A DNA stretch of 64,000 bases from PWPS01 sp964507105. GTDB lineage: Bacteria; Patescibacteriota; Minisyncoccia; Minisyncoccales; PWPS01. A program made the translations under genes and the position numbers. Below, piece by piece: positions 51,684-60,396 of the stretch (positions are counted from its first letter, which is position 1; each line of letters starts with the position of its first letter). The DNA is taken from contig CAZDOR010000001.1 in NCBI GenBank assembly GCA_964507105.1, positions 51,332-115,331 on the forward strand, in the 5' to 3' direction. The notes beneath the pieces were generated by a model. That model ran no database searches. It saw only the letters and a list, made by a program, of their open reading frames with translations, and was not told where the DNA came from.

Positions 51684-52746
51684 GGCTAAGAAACTAATAC
51701 AAAGATCCATTCGTATCAATAAAACCAGGCACTCTCTGTCGGAAGAGGGGAAAATAACTTTCGGTAATGGAAAAAAGGGGATAGGGAGGAAGGTTGTAGT
51801 GTTTTTTGTTGTTATGGTAATGGCTATGGTTCTTTTTTCTTTTACGGGTAGATCCGAAGATGAAAAAGCTCATGTTATTTCGGATAACAACCTGTTTTTG
51901 GAAGGAATACCGGTTGAAAATGGGGATCGGGGCTATCATCTGCAAGAAGGGATTTTTCTCCTTGCAGGAAAGCCGACTATTCCAACTGAAGGAAGAGTTC
52001 TCGGGGCGGAAAAAGGATCTCAAAATAGAGACTCCATAATTTCTTACAAAGTTGAAGAAGAAGATACCGTAGAAACGATCGCTAATAAATTCGATATAAG
52101 CCAAGAGACGATAGAATGGGCCAACAGCTTACCCAATGGAACCGTAGAGGAAGGAGATGAGCTTTTAATTTTACCTACTACAGGGGTTCTGCATTATGTT
52201 GAGAGAGGAGAAAGTCTCAGCGGAATCGCAAACAGGCACAGTGCAAAGGTTGAAGATATTGTTGCTTTTAATGACGATGTGAAAGACGAAAACAGTATAA
52301 GTAACGGCCAGCAGATAATAATTCCCGATGGAGAAAGGCCCGCTGATCCAACTCCTCAACAAGCTCCTGAAGCGACTCATACCGGATTTGCTGCTGTTAC
52401 ACACGGTACGGTGACGCAAGGGGATCATCCGGGACATGCAAATGCCGTTGATATTGCCAATAATTGTGGCACACCGATTTATTCCGGTGGTTCGGGAACC
52501 GTAACCAGGACGGGAAATGATCCGGCAAGAGCAGGTAATTATATCTGGATAGACTACGGAAATTTTGAAGCTCTTTATGCTCATTTGCAGGCTATTTATG
52601 TTTCTTCGGGTCAAACGGTTAATACGGGAGAACAAATCGGAACAATGGGCAATACAGGATATTCTACCGGATGTCATATTCATTTTGAAACCAGAGGAGG
52701 CTCTAACCCGTTCAGTCATATGCAGAGAGGTCAAACGATGCAATAA
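51682..52746 (+). CDS. Membrane-anchored LysM plus M23-family peptidase
   Basis: A 354-residue protein: basic cytoplasmic N-terminus, one membrane helix (about 42-58), a linker, two LysM peptidoglycan-binding modules (ISYKVEEEDTVETIANKF and LHYVERGESLSGIANRH), then an M23 zinc endopeptidase domain. Zinc-site motifs are NAVDIANNCGTPIYSGG, LYAHLQ and the HxH in GCHIHFE. The first ligand is unusual: the histidine is five residues before the aspartate (H-A-N-A-V-D) rather than four. Starts possible at TTG 51652, ATG 51682, or GTG 51799 behind GGGAGG (51784-51789); ATG is preferred. Likely cell-wall remodelling for the surface machine next to it. Confidence 0.85.
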   Translation: MAKKLIQRSIRINKTRHSLSEEGKITFGNGKKGIGRKVVVFFVVMVMAMVLFSFTGRSEDEKAHVISDNNLFLEGIPVENGDRGYHLQEGIFLLAGKPTIPTEGRVLGAEKGSQNRDSIISYKVEEEDTVETIANKFDISQETIEWANSLPNGTVEEGDELLILPTTGVLHYVERGESLSGIANRHSAKVEDIVAFNDDVKDENSISNGQQIIIPDGERPADPTPQQAPEATHTGFAAVTHGTVTQGDHPGHANAVDIANNCGTPIYSGGSGTVTRTGNDPARAGNYIWIDYGNFEALYAHLQAIYVSSGQTVNTGEQIGTMGNTGYSTGCHIHFETRGGSNPFSHMQRGQTMQ

Positions 52747-52763
52747 AATCAACAAACAAAAAC

Positions 52764-52790
52764 ACTCCCTAACAAGGGAGTTTTTGTTTT
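52764..52790 (+). terminator. Intrinsic terminator of the LysM/M23 gene
   Basis: Stem ACTCCCT (52764-52770) with AGGGAGT (52775-52781), loop AACA, followed by TTTTGTTTT; it lies 18 bases after the stop. Confidence 0.85.
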
Positions 52791-52818
52791 GGTTTTAATA
52801 TGTTAATATGAAAACAAT

Positions 52819-53142
52819 ATGCCAGAAAAAGAACCGACAATTGAATACGAACCGAATTCAGGAGAAAAAAAAGAGATTCCGAAGACGAAGAAAGAGAAGA
52901 GTGAAAAGAAAAGAAACTTTGAAATACCGAAGAGCAAGAAAAGGGAGATAAAGAAAAAAAACAGAGAAGAAGAAGAGAAGAATGTTTATGAAGACGAGAT
53001 AGATGAATTGGTTGAATTGGCTGAGAAGAAAGGCTTTAAAAAAGCCCTTAAAAAAGCGGAAAAACTAAGTAAAAAGAAAGGTGAATCGATAATAATAGAC
53101 CGTTTTCACGATAAGCTTTCACAAAAAAAGTTTGATGCTTAA
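52819..53142 (+). CDS. Hypothetical small lysine/glutamate-rich protein
   Basis: A 107-residue cytoplasmic protein, not recognised. The first 60 residues are a disordered K/E-rich stretch; residues about 62-105 look like an ordered helical unit (YEDEIDELVELAEKKGFKKA, ESIIIDRFHDKLSQKK). Its last 11 bases overlap the start of the coupling ATPase, so the two are translationally coupled and probably work together. Could be a substrate or regulator of that ATPase (inference). Confidence 0.7.
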   Translation: MPEKEPTIEYEPNSGEKKEIPKTKKEKSEKKRNFEIPKSKKREIKKKNREEEEKNVYEDEIDELVELAEKKGFKKALKKAEKLSKKKGESIIIDRFHDKLSQKKFDA

Positions 53143-55549
53143 TTCATCGAATTATCTTTATATTTTAGCGGGATTATTTTTCATAGTTCTTGGGGCCGCA
53201 ATTTTCTTCATTATTATTCGAAAAAGAAGAGTTAATAGGCTAAAGAAAGGAATAGACACGACGCTTTTTTTGATTAGACTTCCGAAGTATGAAAAAAAAG
53301 AAAGAGATTTTTCCGTCGAGGAGATAAGATCGATTATCGGCAAGATGGAGCAATTTTACTCTAATTTTTTATATTTGGAAAAGGAAAAGATGTTCGGACT
53401 TCCTCCGGAGATTACTTTTGAGATGTCGTCTCAAATAGGTGGTTCCGACATATCTTTTTTTATATCGGTTCCCGACAAAATAAAAAATTCTTTAAATAAG
53501 TATGTGCAGGGAGTTTTTCCGGGAGCGGTTTTGCAGGAGTTTCCAGAAGATTATACTATCTTTGAACCGGGAGGCACGGAAAAAGCGTCTTACCTTCAAC
53601 TCAAAAAACATTACTCTTTGCCGATTAAAACTTATAAAGATTTGGAAGGAGATCCGTTGGAGGCGATTACCAATTCTTTGACGAAAATAACTGAAGACGA
53701 AGGATCTTCAATTCAGATAATTATAAGACCGACCCGGTTGAATTTTAAGAAAAAGTTAAAAAAAATAAAATCCCTGATGAGGAGAAAAGGGCTTTCGTTT
53801 GAAGAATCGATAGTGAAGGCGGAAAGAGGGCTTTTCGTGGATATTTTGATGGATATTCTCGGTTCCTTGATATACGGTTATGAAAAAGAAGAAAAAAATG
53901 AAACAGTCGATGAAGAAATGTTGGAGGCAATTACAAAAAAAGCAAAACATTCCGCTTTCGAAACTAATATAAGGTTGGTGGCTGCGGCACGAACTCCCGG
54001 TAAAGCGGAAGAAGTTTTGAATAATTTGGAGGGAGGATTTTCTCAGTTTTTATCTCCTCATAATGAATTTCGTTTCAAGAGAGTAAAAGACAGAAAGCTT
54101 CGACGGTTTGTAGAAAATTATAGCTTTCGGAGATTTAATAAAAAAGAGAAGATTATTCTAAATCTGGAAGAGCTATCGAGTGTTTTTCATTTTCCTCTTT
54201 CTCACATGGAAACTCCGTATATAAATTGGGTTAAAACCAAGGAGGCGGCTCCTCCATCGGATTTACCTCGATCAGGCCCCGTTTTTATGGGCAATGTAGT
54301 TTTCAGAGGAGAAGGAAAGGAGGTTTTTTTAGGGTCCAGAGAAGATAGAAGAAGACATGTTTACACCATCGGACAGACCGGAGTGGGTAAATCTTCACTC
54401 ATGAGGGAGATGATTCGGCAAGACATGGAATCCGGAGAAGGTGTAGGAGTTATTGATCCGCATGGTGACCTGATTGAAGACACCTTGGCCAATGTTCCGA
54501 AAAACAGAATAGACGATGTAGTTCTTTTTGAACCCTTCGACACACAAAGGCCTTGCGGGTTAAATATGCTCGAATGGGAAATTCCGGAACAGAGAGATTT
54601 TGCCGTTTCCGAGATGATCTCCATTTTCAGTGAACTTTTTCCTCCGGAAATGATAGGTCCGATGTTCGAGCACTACATGAGAAATGCGATGTTAGCTCTT
54701 ATGGCGGACAAGAAGAATCCGGGAACATTGGTTGAAATTCCGAAGATATTCACTGATGAAGAATTTATGAAAAGTAAAGTCGCGAAAGTTACCGATCCGA
54801 TGGTTAGAAATTTCTGGGAAAAGGAATGGCAACAGACGGTCGGGGAAGACAAATCCAAAATGCTCGGTTATGTAGTATCCAAAGTGGGTAGATTCGTAGA
54901 AAACGAAATGATGAGAAACATCATAGGTCAGCCACATTCCAGTTTTAATTTGAGCGAAGTGATGGACGATAAAAAAATATTTCTGGTTAATTTAACCAAA
55001 GGACTAACCGGAGAGCTGAATAGCTCCCTTTTGGGATTGATATTGGTTTCGAAACTTCAAATGGCGGCGATGAAACGGGTAAATGTTGCACAAAGCGAGA
55101 GAGAGGATTTTTATCTCTATATAGATGAATTTCAAAACTTCACCACGGAAAGCATAGCAACCATCCTTTCCGAAGCTCGTAAATATCGGTTAAATCTGAT
55201 TTTGGCGAATCAGTTCATGCCTCAGCTCGAAGATGAAATTAGAGACGCTGTAATCGGTAATGTGGGGACGGTAGCCGCCTATAGAGTAGGTGAAGAGGAT
55301 GCCGAATTTTTAGAAAGTAAATTTTCTCCGGAATTTTCGGCTTTTGACCTTTCCAACATCAATAATTATCACTACATAATGAAGATGATTATCGACGGAA
55401 ACGTTTCTCAACCCTTTAAAGTAAAAGCCCCCTATCCCGAAGAAGGGGATAAGAGGCGGGTAAAGTCAATTAAGAAAATTTCCAAGCAGAAATACGGAAG
55501 GCCGAAAAAGATTGTAGAAAGAGAAATGAGAGAAAGAGAAATTATTTAG
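53132..55549 (+). CDS. VirD4/TraD-like type IV coupling ATPase
   Basis: An 805-residue membrane ATPase. One N-terminal helix (about 9-28), a large N-terminal region (30-395), then a HerA/VirD4 motor: Walker A GQTGVGKS at 414-421, DPHGDLIEDTL, Walker B YLYIDEFQNF (D665-E666), SEARKYRLNLILANQFMPQL and the late TVAAYRVGEEDAEFL. Coupling proteins bring substrates to type IV secretion channels. The alternative start at 53135 is equally possible (two ATG codons in tandem). No relaxase or mobilisation gene is nearby, so secretion or DNA uptake is as likely as conjugation. Confidence 0.9.
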   Translation: MMLNSSNYLYILAGLFFIVLGAAIFFIIIRKRRVNRLKKGIDTTLFLIRLPKYEKKERDFSVEEIRSIIGKMEQFYSNFLYLEKEKMFGLPPEITFEMSSQIGGSDISFFISVPDKIKNSLNKYVQGVFPGAVLQEFPEDYTIFEPGGTEKASYLQLKKHYSLPIKTYKDLEGDPLEAITNSLTKITEDEGSSIQIIIRPTRLNFKKKLKKIKSLMRRKGLSFEESIVKAERGLFVDILMDILGSLIYGYEKEEKNETVDEEMLEAITKKAKHSAFETNIRLVAAARTPGKAEEVLNNLEGGFSQFLSPHNEFRFKRVKDRKLRRFVENYSFRRFNKKEKIILNLEELSSVFHFPLSHMETPYINWVKTKEAAPPSDLPRSGPVFMGNVVFRGEGKEVFLGSREDRRRHVYTIGQTGVGKSSLMREMIRQDMESGEGVGVIDPHGDLIEDTLANVPKNRIDDVVLFEPFDTQRPCGLNMLEWEIPEQRDFAVSEMISIFSELFPPEMIGPMFEHYMRNAMLALMADKKNPGTLVEIPKIFTDEEFMKSKVAKVTDPMVRNFWEKEWQQTVGEDKSKMLGYVVSKVGRFVENEMMRNIIGQPHSSFNLSEVMDDKKIFLVNLTKGLTGELNSSLLGLILVSKLQMAAMKRVNVAQSEREDFYLYIDEFQNFTTESIATILSEARKYRLNLILANQFMPQLEDEIRDAVIGNVGTVAAYRVGEEDAEFLESKFSPEFSAFDLSNINNYHYIMKMIIDGNVSQPFKVKAPYPEEGDKRRVKSIKKISKQKYGRPKKIVEREMREREII

Positions 55550-55883
55550 CGCACTCTTTGCATTTTTTAGCCTCCGGAATCAGGTTCAGCCGGTCCTTAT
55601 TTATTTTCTTTTCACAGTTTTCGCACCTTCCGTAGGTGTCCTTTTTTATTTTCTCAATCGCTTCGTTGGTTCTTTTTAATTTTAATTCCAGAGAATGTTC
55701 TATTGATCTGAGAGAGTCGAATTCTTCAACCTCGTCAGCGGCCTCTTCAAGAGCTCCTCCGTCGAATTGCGGAAAAACGGTATCCCAGTCACCTTCCGGC
55801 TTATCATCTTCCTCAGCGAACCTTTCAAGCATACTGCGGAGCTCTTTTTTTTGCTTTTCAAGTTTTTTTTGATATTTTTTCAT
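55542..55883 (-). CDS. DksA/TraR-type zinc-finger protein
   Basis: A 113-residue protein with an N-terminal coiled-coil (KKYQKKLEKQKKELRSMLE; second strand about 58-80) and a zinc finger C87-x2-C90 and C108-x2-C111 (YGRCENCEKKI, AKKCKEC). This is the DksA/TraR layout; in E. coli these bind RNA polymerase through the secondary channel. The acidic pair usual at the coiled-coil tip cannot be assigned with certainty (EEADEVEEF region). It is convergent with the coupling ATPase, overlapping by 8 bases, and follows the giant coiled-coil gene by 6. Confidence 0.88.
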   Translation of the reverse strand: MKKYQKKLEKQKKELRSMLERFAEEDDKPEGDWDTVFPQFDGGALEEAADEVEEFDSLRSIEHSLELKLKRTNEAIEKIKKDTYGRCENCEKKINKDRLNLIPEAKKCKECAK

Positions 55884-55889
55884 TTTACT

Positions 55890-58800
55890 TTATTCTTCAA
55901 TTCTTTGTATTACTTCTTCTATTGCATCCATGGATGTAGCGAGGATGAACTTTTCCTGCATTACGGTGTAGTATATTCCAAAGTCGATCTCTCGGGCATC
56001 GGTTTCTATTTGAGTTTCTGTAATAGGTTCTCCGCTTTCTTTTTCTACTTCGAACTCTCTTTCTTCAATTTCGGCATAAACTCCGTAAACCCAACCGGAA
56101 TCTTCTTCGTAGTCTTCATTTTCGAGGTTGATTTCATACCAGCCGTCTTCTTCGTCAACTAAAGGATGTTCATCTTCGTTATCCGCTCTTCCGAAGGCGT
56201 AGGAGTCGGTGGTCGGGCGATCCCTTATGTTAAGTCCTGCCGGACCCACTGTTATAACCACTACTTCTTCGGTTTCCGTGTCCGGTTCGAGGTATTCACC
56301 GGACAACTCATCGAATTCTTGATTGATTATCGCTTCGGTTATATTCTCATTTTCTATCGTTAATTCCAGAGTGTGAGCGGTCGGCCCGTTTTCGTCTTCA
56401 ATTATGTTGTATCCCGGTTGTTCAGTCTCGAAAGTGAAAATAAATTCTTGGAAATCATTTTCTTCCGTTAAGTTTTCGAGCTCCAGATTATAGCCTTCTT
56501 TGTTCGTGAAGGTCGGTAAGTAATTTTCAACCCAAGATTCAACGGCTTCTTCCAGAGTTCCCAATTCGGGACGGTGTTGATAGAAAGTTATTTCATGGTT
56601 GTTGTAATCGACGGTTTGTTTTTCACTTTCAATATCATCGACTGAAACATCATGAATTTCGATCAGAGTGGAAAGATCATCCAAAAGAATGTCTCCTTCC
56701 CAATTAGCGTGAAGCCCCATATCCATAAAGTCATCCAGTTCACCTTCTCTTATTTCGGCCACGAAACCGAGAGAAGGTCTGAATGGATAATGAACAAAAA
56801 GGGTGAACTCTTCTTCCAAACTGTTTAGGAAATGAATGGAATGAGTATCCAAATTCATGGCGTCGAAAAATTCATCAAGATGAAAAACTCTACTCGGAGT
56901 GGTGTCGGTTTTAATTATTTCCAGTTGTTGGAATATATAGTCTTCTTCCGTTGCCAGTCGGGATATGAGAAAGTCTTCTATTTCCCCGGGTGTCCTGGTC
57001 GTCGTTCTTACATTATCTCCTCTATCTTCATTCACCGGAAAAAGATTAACTCCTTCGTAGGTAAATTCTTCAATTACAAAGTATGAGTCCTTTTCACTTA
57101 AAATGTTGTCGTCCTCATCCAGACCTTCGACCGTTACCAAAACCTCGGTTTCAATCAGTTCAGGATCGAACTCGTAATTAACGGTTTGACCGTAAGTAGT
57201 GTCAATCTCTTTGAGTTCCTCGTCTTCATCTATTGTTTCCAAGTGAAAAGACCATCGGAAATCTTCCATTTGTCCGGTATAGTCCACAGTGAATTCGTAT
57301 TCGGAATTTTCTATCTTGTTAACTTCAATTTCGTCGAGTTCCGGGTCGGGCTCTTCTTTTTCGGGAGTTAGTAAGCTTCTAATTCCGAAAGCCAGGAGTA
57401 TTATAAGCAAGCCCGCACCGGTCAATACACCGACTCGAGCCAAAAGTCGTCTTCTGCGATCTCCATCCGGAATTTCATCCGGAGATGGAGGAGGGGGAGG
57501 AGAAAGATCTTCTTCACCCGGAGGGGGTGGTGGCGTCTCATCACTTCCTTCAGGAGAAGGAGGTGCATCGGTGGGGCGTTCGAAGGGGTCTTCGGCGGTT
57601 TCTGCTTCTTCACCCGGAGGGGGTGGTGGCGTCTCATCACTTCCTTCAGGAGAAGGAGGTGCATCGGTGGGGCGTTCGAAGGGGTCTTCGGCGGTTTCTG
57701 CTTCTTCATCCGGTTTTTCTCGATAGTCATCTTCTTTCTTTTCGGGAACTCTTTGACCGCTTACCCTTTCTTCCAGATCTCGCAAGAATTCTTCCCGCTC
57801 CTTTTCTTCTTTCTCGATTTCTTCAGGGTAGTCTATCTCAGCATCGGGAATATCATATCGATCACCCTTCTGCTCGACATCTTTTTTCTTTTTAGTTGAT
57901 TTATCGGCTCTTTCTTTTGTTTTGATCGGTTGAAAGCTTTCTCCTTCTTCCAGTTCATAATTTATTTCTTCCAGTCTATCTTCGATTTCTTGTTGCCTTT
58001 TTGAAATTGATTTTAACTCTTCCTCTTCTTGCTCTAATTCTTCCAACTTTCTTTCTACTTCCCAACGCTCTTTTTCAATCTTTTTCCTTTTTTTATCAAT
58101 CTCCCATCTTCTTTCTTCCACCTTCCTTTTTTCATCGGGGTCTTTGACCAACTTTTCTTCTTCTTCTATATCTTGACTTTTTTCTTCAATCTTTTCTTCT
58201 CTTTCGGCAATTTCTTCCAAAACTTCTTCCAATTCTATTTTTTCGTCTTCTATTTCGGAAAGTCTTTCATCTATCTTTCTTGCCAGACCGGATAATCTTT
58301 TCAGCTCTGCTCCCAGCTCCTCCTTCTCTCTTATTTTTTCAATCTCTTCTCTTCTTTCCTTTTTTGCTTCAATTTCTTCTTTCAGAGATTTTTCTCTATT
58401 TAAAGTTTGTTCATAGCGAAGTTGAAGGTTTCTTTCTTGTTCTTTCAACTTGTCGAGTTCTTCTTCCAGATCCCAGCGCTCCTGTTCCGTTCTTTTTCTT
58501 CTTTCTTGGATTCTCCATCTCCTTGCTTCGACGGCCCTTTTCTCTTCAGAAGTTGTAGCTTTCTTTTCTTTTTCTTCTATCTCTTCTTTTTCTTCTTCGA
58601 TCTCCTCCTCTCTTTCTTCTATTAGACTTCTCTTTTTCTCCAAGTGATCCACTCTTTCTCTTTTTTCGGCTCTAATCTCTTTAAGTTCTTGTTTTTCTTT
58701 TTGAATCGATTCGATCTTTTTTTCCAATTCCTCTATCTCTTCTTCTATTTTTTCTTTTTTGCGTTTTTGATCCAAGCTCGCTATTTTATTTTTCAGGCTG

Positions 58801-60386
58801 CTTATTTTACTTAAAACGTCCTCTCTCTCGTTGCCCAGTTTTTTTCTTCTTTTTCTTATTCTGTTTATTTTTTCTTGAACGGCCCACTCCTTTTCTTCCC
58901 AATCTCTTTTTTTCTTTTCGAGATTCCATCTTGCTTCTTCGATTTCTTTCTTTTCTTCCGGGTCTTCAACCATACTTTCCTTTTCTTCTATCTCTTCCTT
59001 TTCTCTGTTCACTTCTTCAACTTTTTTTATCACTTCGTCGAGCTTTTCTTTGTTTCTTTTTTCTTTTTGCTTAAGACCTTCTCTTTCGACTTCGAGGGAT
59101 TTTTCACGTTTTATTAGTTTTTGAATCCGATCTTCGAGTTTTTCAATTTCGGTTTCCGGGATTATTTTATTCTCTTCGGTCGATTGTTTAATCTTTTTTC
59201 CCTCGTCCATTTCGTCGAGAAGTATTTCCAATTGATTTTTTCTCTCCTCTTTTTCCGCTATTAAAGTTTCCTTCTCGGAAAGCTCTTTTTCAATTGTTTT
59301 TAATTCTTTTTCAATTTCCCATCGCTTTTTTTCCGTTTCTCTTCTTTTGTCGCCGAGTTTTCTTCTTCTTTTTCTGATTTCTCTTTTTTTCTCGAGATCG
59401 TTTTCTATTTCTTCTTCTTTTTCTACCGCTTCTTCATTTTCTTCGATTTCTTTTTCATCAGTTTTTATCACTTCCAGTTTTTCCTCCAAAAGAGAGTACC
59501 GGTCGGACAGAGAAGATTTTTCTTCTTTTAGTTTTTCCAGCTCGGAGTTTATTTTGGATAATTTCCGATTTATCTTTTTTGAGTTTTGAGGAGCTTCTTC
59601 ACGAGCCTCTTTTTTGGCTCTTTTTCGCTTCAGGGATCTTTCTTTCCTTTCCGAGTTTTTGTATTCTTTATTTTTGAGATTTATTTTTTTTGTAAGTTGT
59701 TGTATTTCATCCTCGATTTCCCACCTCTCTTTTTGAAGGTCTTTCTTTTTGTCTTCAACTTTCCACCTTTCTTTTTTGAGCTCTCTTTTTTTCTCGGATG
59801 ATTTCGAATTATTTATTTTTTTCTCTAATTTTTCTTTCTTCTTCTCTATTTCCTTCTCCTTCTTTCGCAGTTCATCTATTTTTTCTTTTAATTCTCCTTT
59901 TCTTTCGAGGAGCTTTTTTTCTTCCTTTTTTATTTCCTCTTGCTCTGTAGTCAACTCTTCTTCTTTTTTCTCGTTCTCTTCGGCATCGAAGAATTCAAGC
60001 TCCATTTTCTTCTCCTTCTTTTTGGAGATTAGTTTTTCTTTGAGCTCCTCTCCTTCCTTTATTTTTTTATTGATCTCTTTTTTCTTCAGAGGAATTTCTT
60101 CAAGTTCGTCTTCTAAATTCCAGAGTTCGTTTTCCAAATTTTTTATTTCATCTTCAATATTCCATCTCTTTTTAACTTCTTCCTCTTCGTCACTGCCCTC
60201 CAAACTTTTTCTTTCTTCTTCTTTTTCCTTCAACTCTTTCCGAATTTGACTGATAGCTTCTTTGACTTTCTTTTCTCTTTTTTGGATTTGTTTTTTATCC
60301 AAATCGAGATCGTCCAAACGGGCTTCTGTATTGTTTATTTTTTTCTCTATTTTTCGTATTTTTTCCTCCTCTTTTTTGTGGGGCAT
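55890..60386 (-). CDS. Giant repeated coiled-coil membrane protein with an SH3b ectodomain
   Basis: A 1498-residue protein, not recognised. Residues 1-870 are an extremely charged coiled coil built from about six repeats of roughly 130 residues, each with a block like E-x2-RW-x-(I/V/L)-(E/D) (KKRWNIEDEI, KKERWEIEDEI, KKRWEIEKEL, EEARWNLEKK, QERWDLEEEL, ERRWEIDKKR). Then come a proline-rich linker (880-985) with a perfect 32-residue tandem duplication, one transmembrane helix (about 988-1010), and a 490-residue outer region ending in an SH3b-like domain (about 1377-1435, GPAGLNIRDRPTTDSYAFG) . No N-terminal signal, so the coil is cytoplasmic if the SH3b part is outside. Function unknown. Confidence 0.85.
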   Translation of the reverse strand: MPHKKEEEKIRKIEKKINNTEARLDDLDLDKKQIQKREKKVKEAISQIRKELKEKEEERKSLEGSDEEEEVKKRWNIEDEIKNLENELWNLEDELEEIPLKKKEINKKIKEGEELKEKLISKKKEKKMELEFFDAEENEKKEEELTTEQEEIKKEEKKLLERKGELKEKIDELRKKEKEIEKKKEKLEKKINNSKSSEKKRELKKERWKVEDKKKDLQKERWEIEDEIQQLTKKINLKNKEYKNSERKERSLKRKRAKKEAREEAPQNSKKINRKLSKINSELEKLKEEKSSLSDRYSLLEEKLEVIKTDEKEIEENEEAVEKEEEIENDLEKKREIRKRRRKLGDKRRETEKKRWEIEKELKTIEKELSEKETLIAEKEERKNQLEILLDEMDEGKKIKQSTEENKIIPETEIEKLEDRIQKLIKREKSLEVEREGLKQKEKRNKEKLDEVIKKVEEVNREKEEIEEKESMVEDPEEKKEIEEARWNLEKKKRDWEEKEWAVQEKINRIRKRRKKLGNEREDVLSKISSLKNKIASLDQKRKKEKIEEEIEELEKKIESIQKEKQELKEIRAEKRERVDHLEKKRSLIEEREEEIEEEKEEIEEKEKKATTSEEKRAVEARRWRIQERRKRTEQERWDLEEELDKLKEQERNLQLRYEQTLNREKSLKEEIEAKKERREEIEKIREKEELGAELKRLSGLARKIDERLSEIEDEKIELEEVLEEIAEREEKIEEKSQDIEEEEKLVKDPDEKRKVEERRWEIDKKRKKIEKERWEVERKLEELEQEEEELKSISKRQQEIEDRLEEINYELEEGESFQPIKTKERADKSTKKKKDVEQKGDRYDIPDAEIDYPEEIEKEEKEREEFLRDLEERVSGQRVPEKKEDDYREKPDEEAETAEDPFERPTDAPPSPEGSDETPPPPPGEEAETAEDPFERPTDAPPSPEGSDETPPPPPGEEDLSPPPPPSPDEIPDGDRRRRLLARVGVLTGAGLLIILLAFGIRSLLTPEKEEPDPELDEIEVNKIENSEYEFTVDYTGQMEDFRWSFHLETIDEDEELKEIDTTYGQTVNYEFDPELIETEVLVTVEGLDEDDNILSEKDSYFVIEEFTYEGVNLFPVNEDRGDNVRTTTRTPGEIEDFLISRLATEEDYIFQQLEIIKTDTTPSRVFHLDEFFDAMNLDTHSIHFLNSLEEEFTLFVHYPFRPSLGFVAEIREGELDDFMDMGLHANWEGDILLDDLSTLIEIHDVSVDDIESEKQTVDYNNHEITFYQHRPELGTLEEAVESWVENYLPTFTNKEGYNLELENLTEENDFQEFIFTFETEQPGYNIIEDENGPTAHTLELTIENENITEAIINQEFDELSGEYLEPDTETEEVVVITVGPAGLNIRDRPTTDSYAFGRADNEDEHPLVDEEDGWYEINLENEDYEEDSGWVYGVYAEIEEREFEVEKESGEPITETQIETDAREIDFGIYYTVMQEKFILATSMDAIEEVIQRIEE
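57509..57700 (-). repeat. Perfect 96-bp tandem repeat, two copies
   Basis: 57509-57604 and 57605-57700 are identical base for base. Each encodes 32 residues of the proline-rich linker (containing TAEDPFERPTDAPPSPEG and PPPPPGEE) in the giant protein. In-frame and presumably recent. Confidence 0.98.
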
Positions 60387-60396
60387 AATATGTTGA

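Noticed and set aside
57289..57895. Plus-strand frames over the proline linker
   Set aside because: Antisense to the repeat in the giant protein; the repeat creates open frames on several strands.
59749..60249. 166-codon plus-strand frame rich in Ser and Phe
   Set aside because: Mirror of the lysine/glutamate coiled coil on the other strand; low-complexity artefact of AAA/GAA codons.
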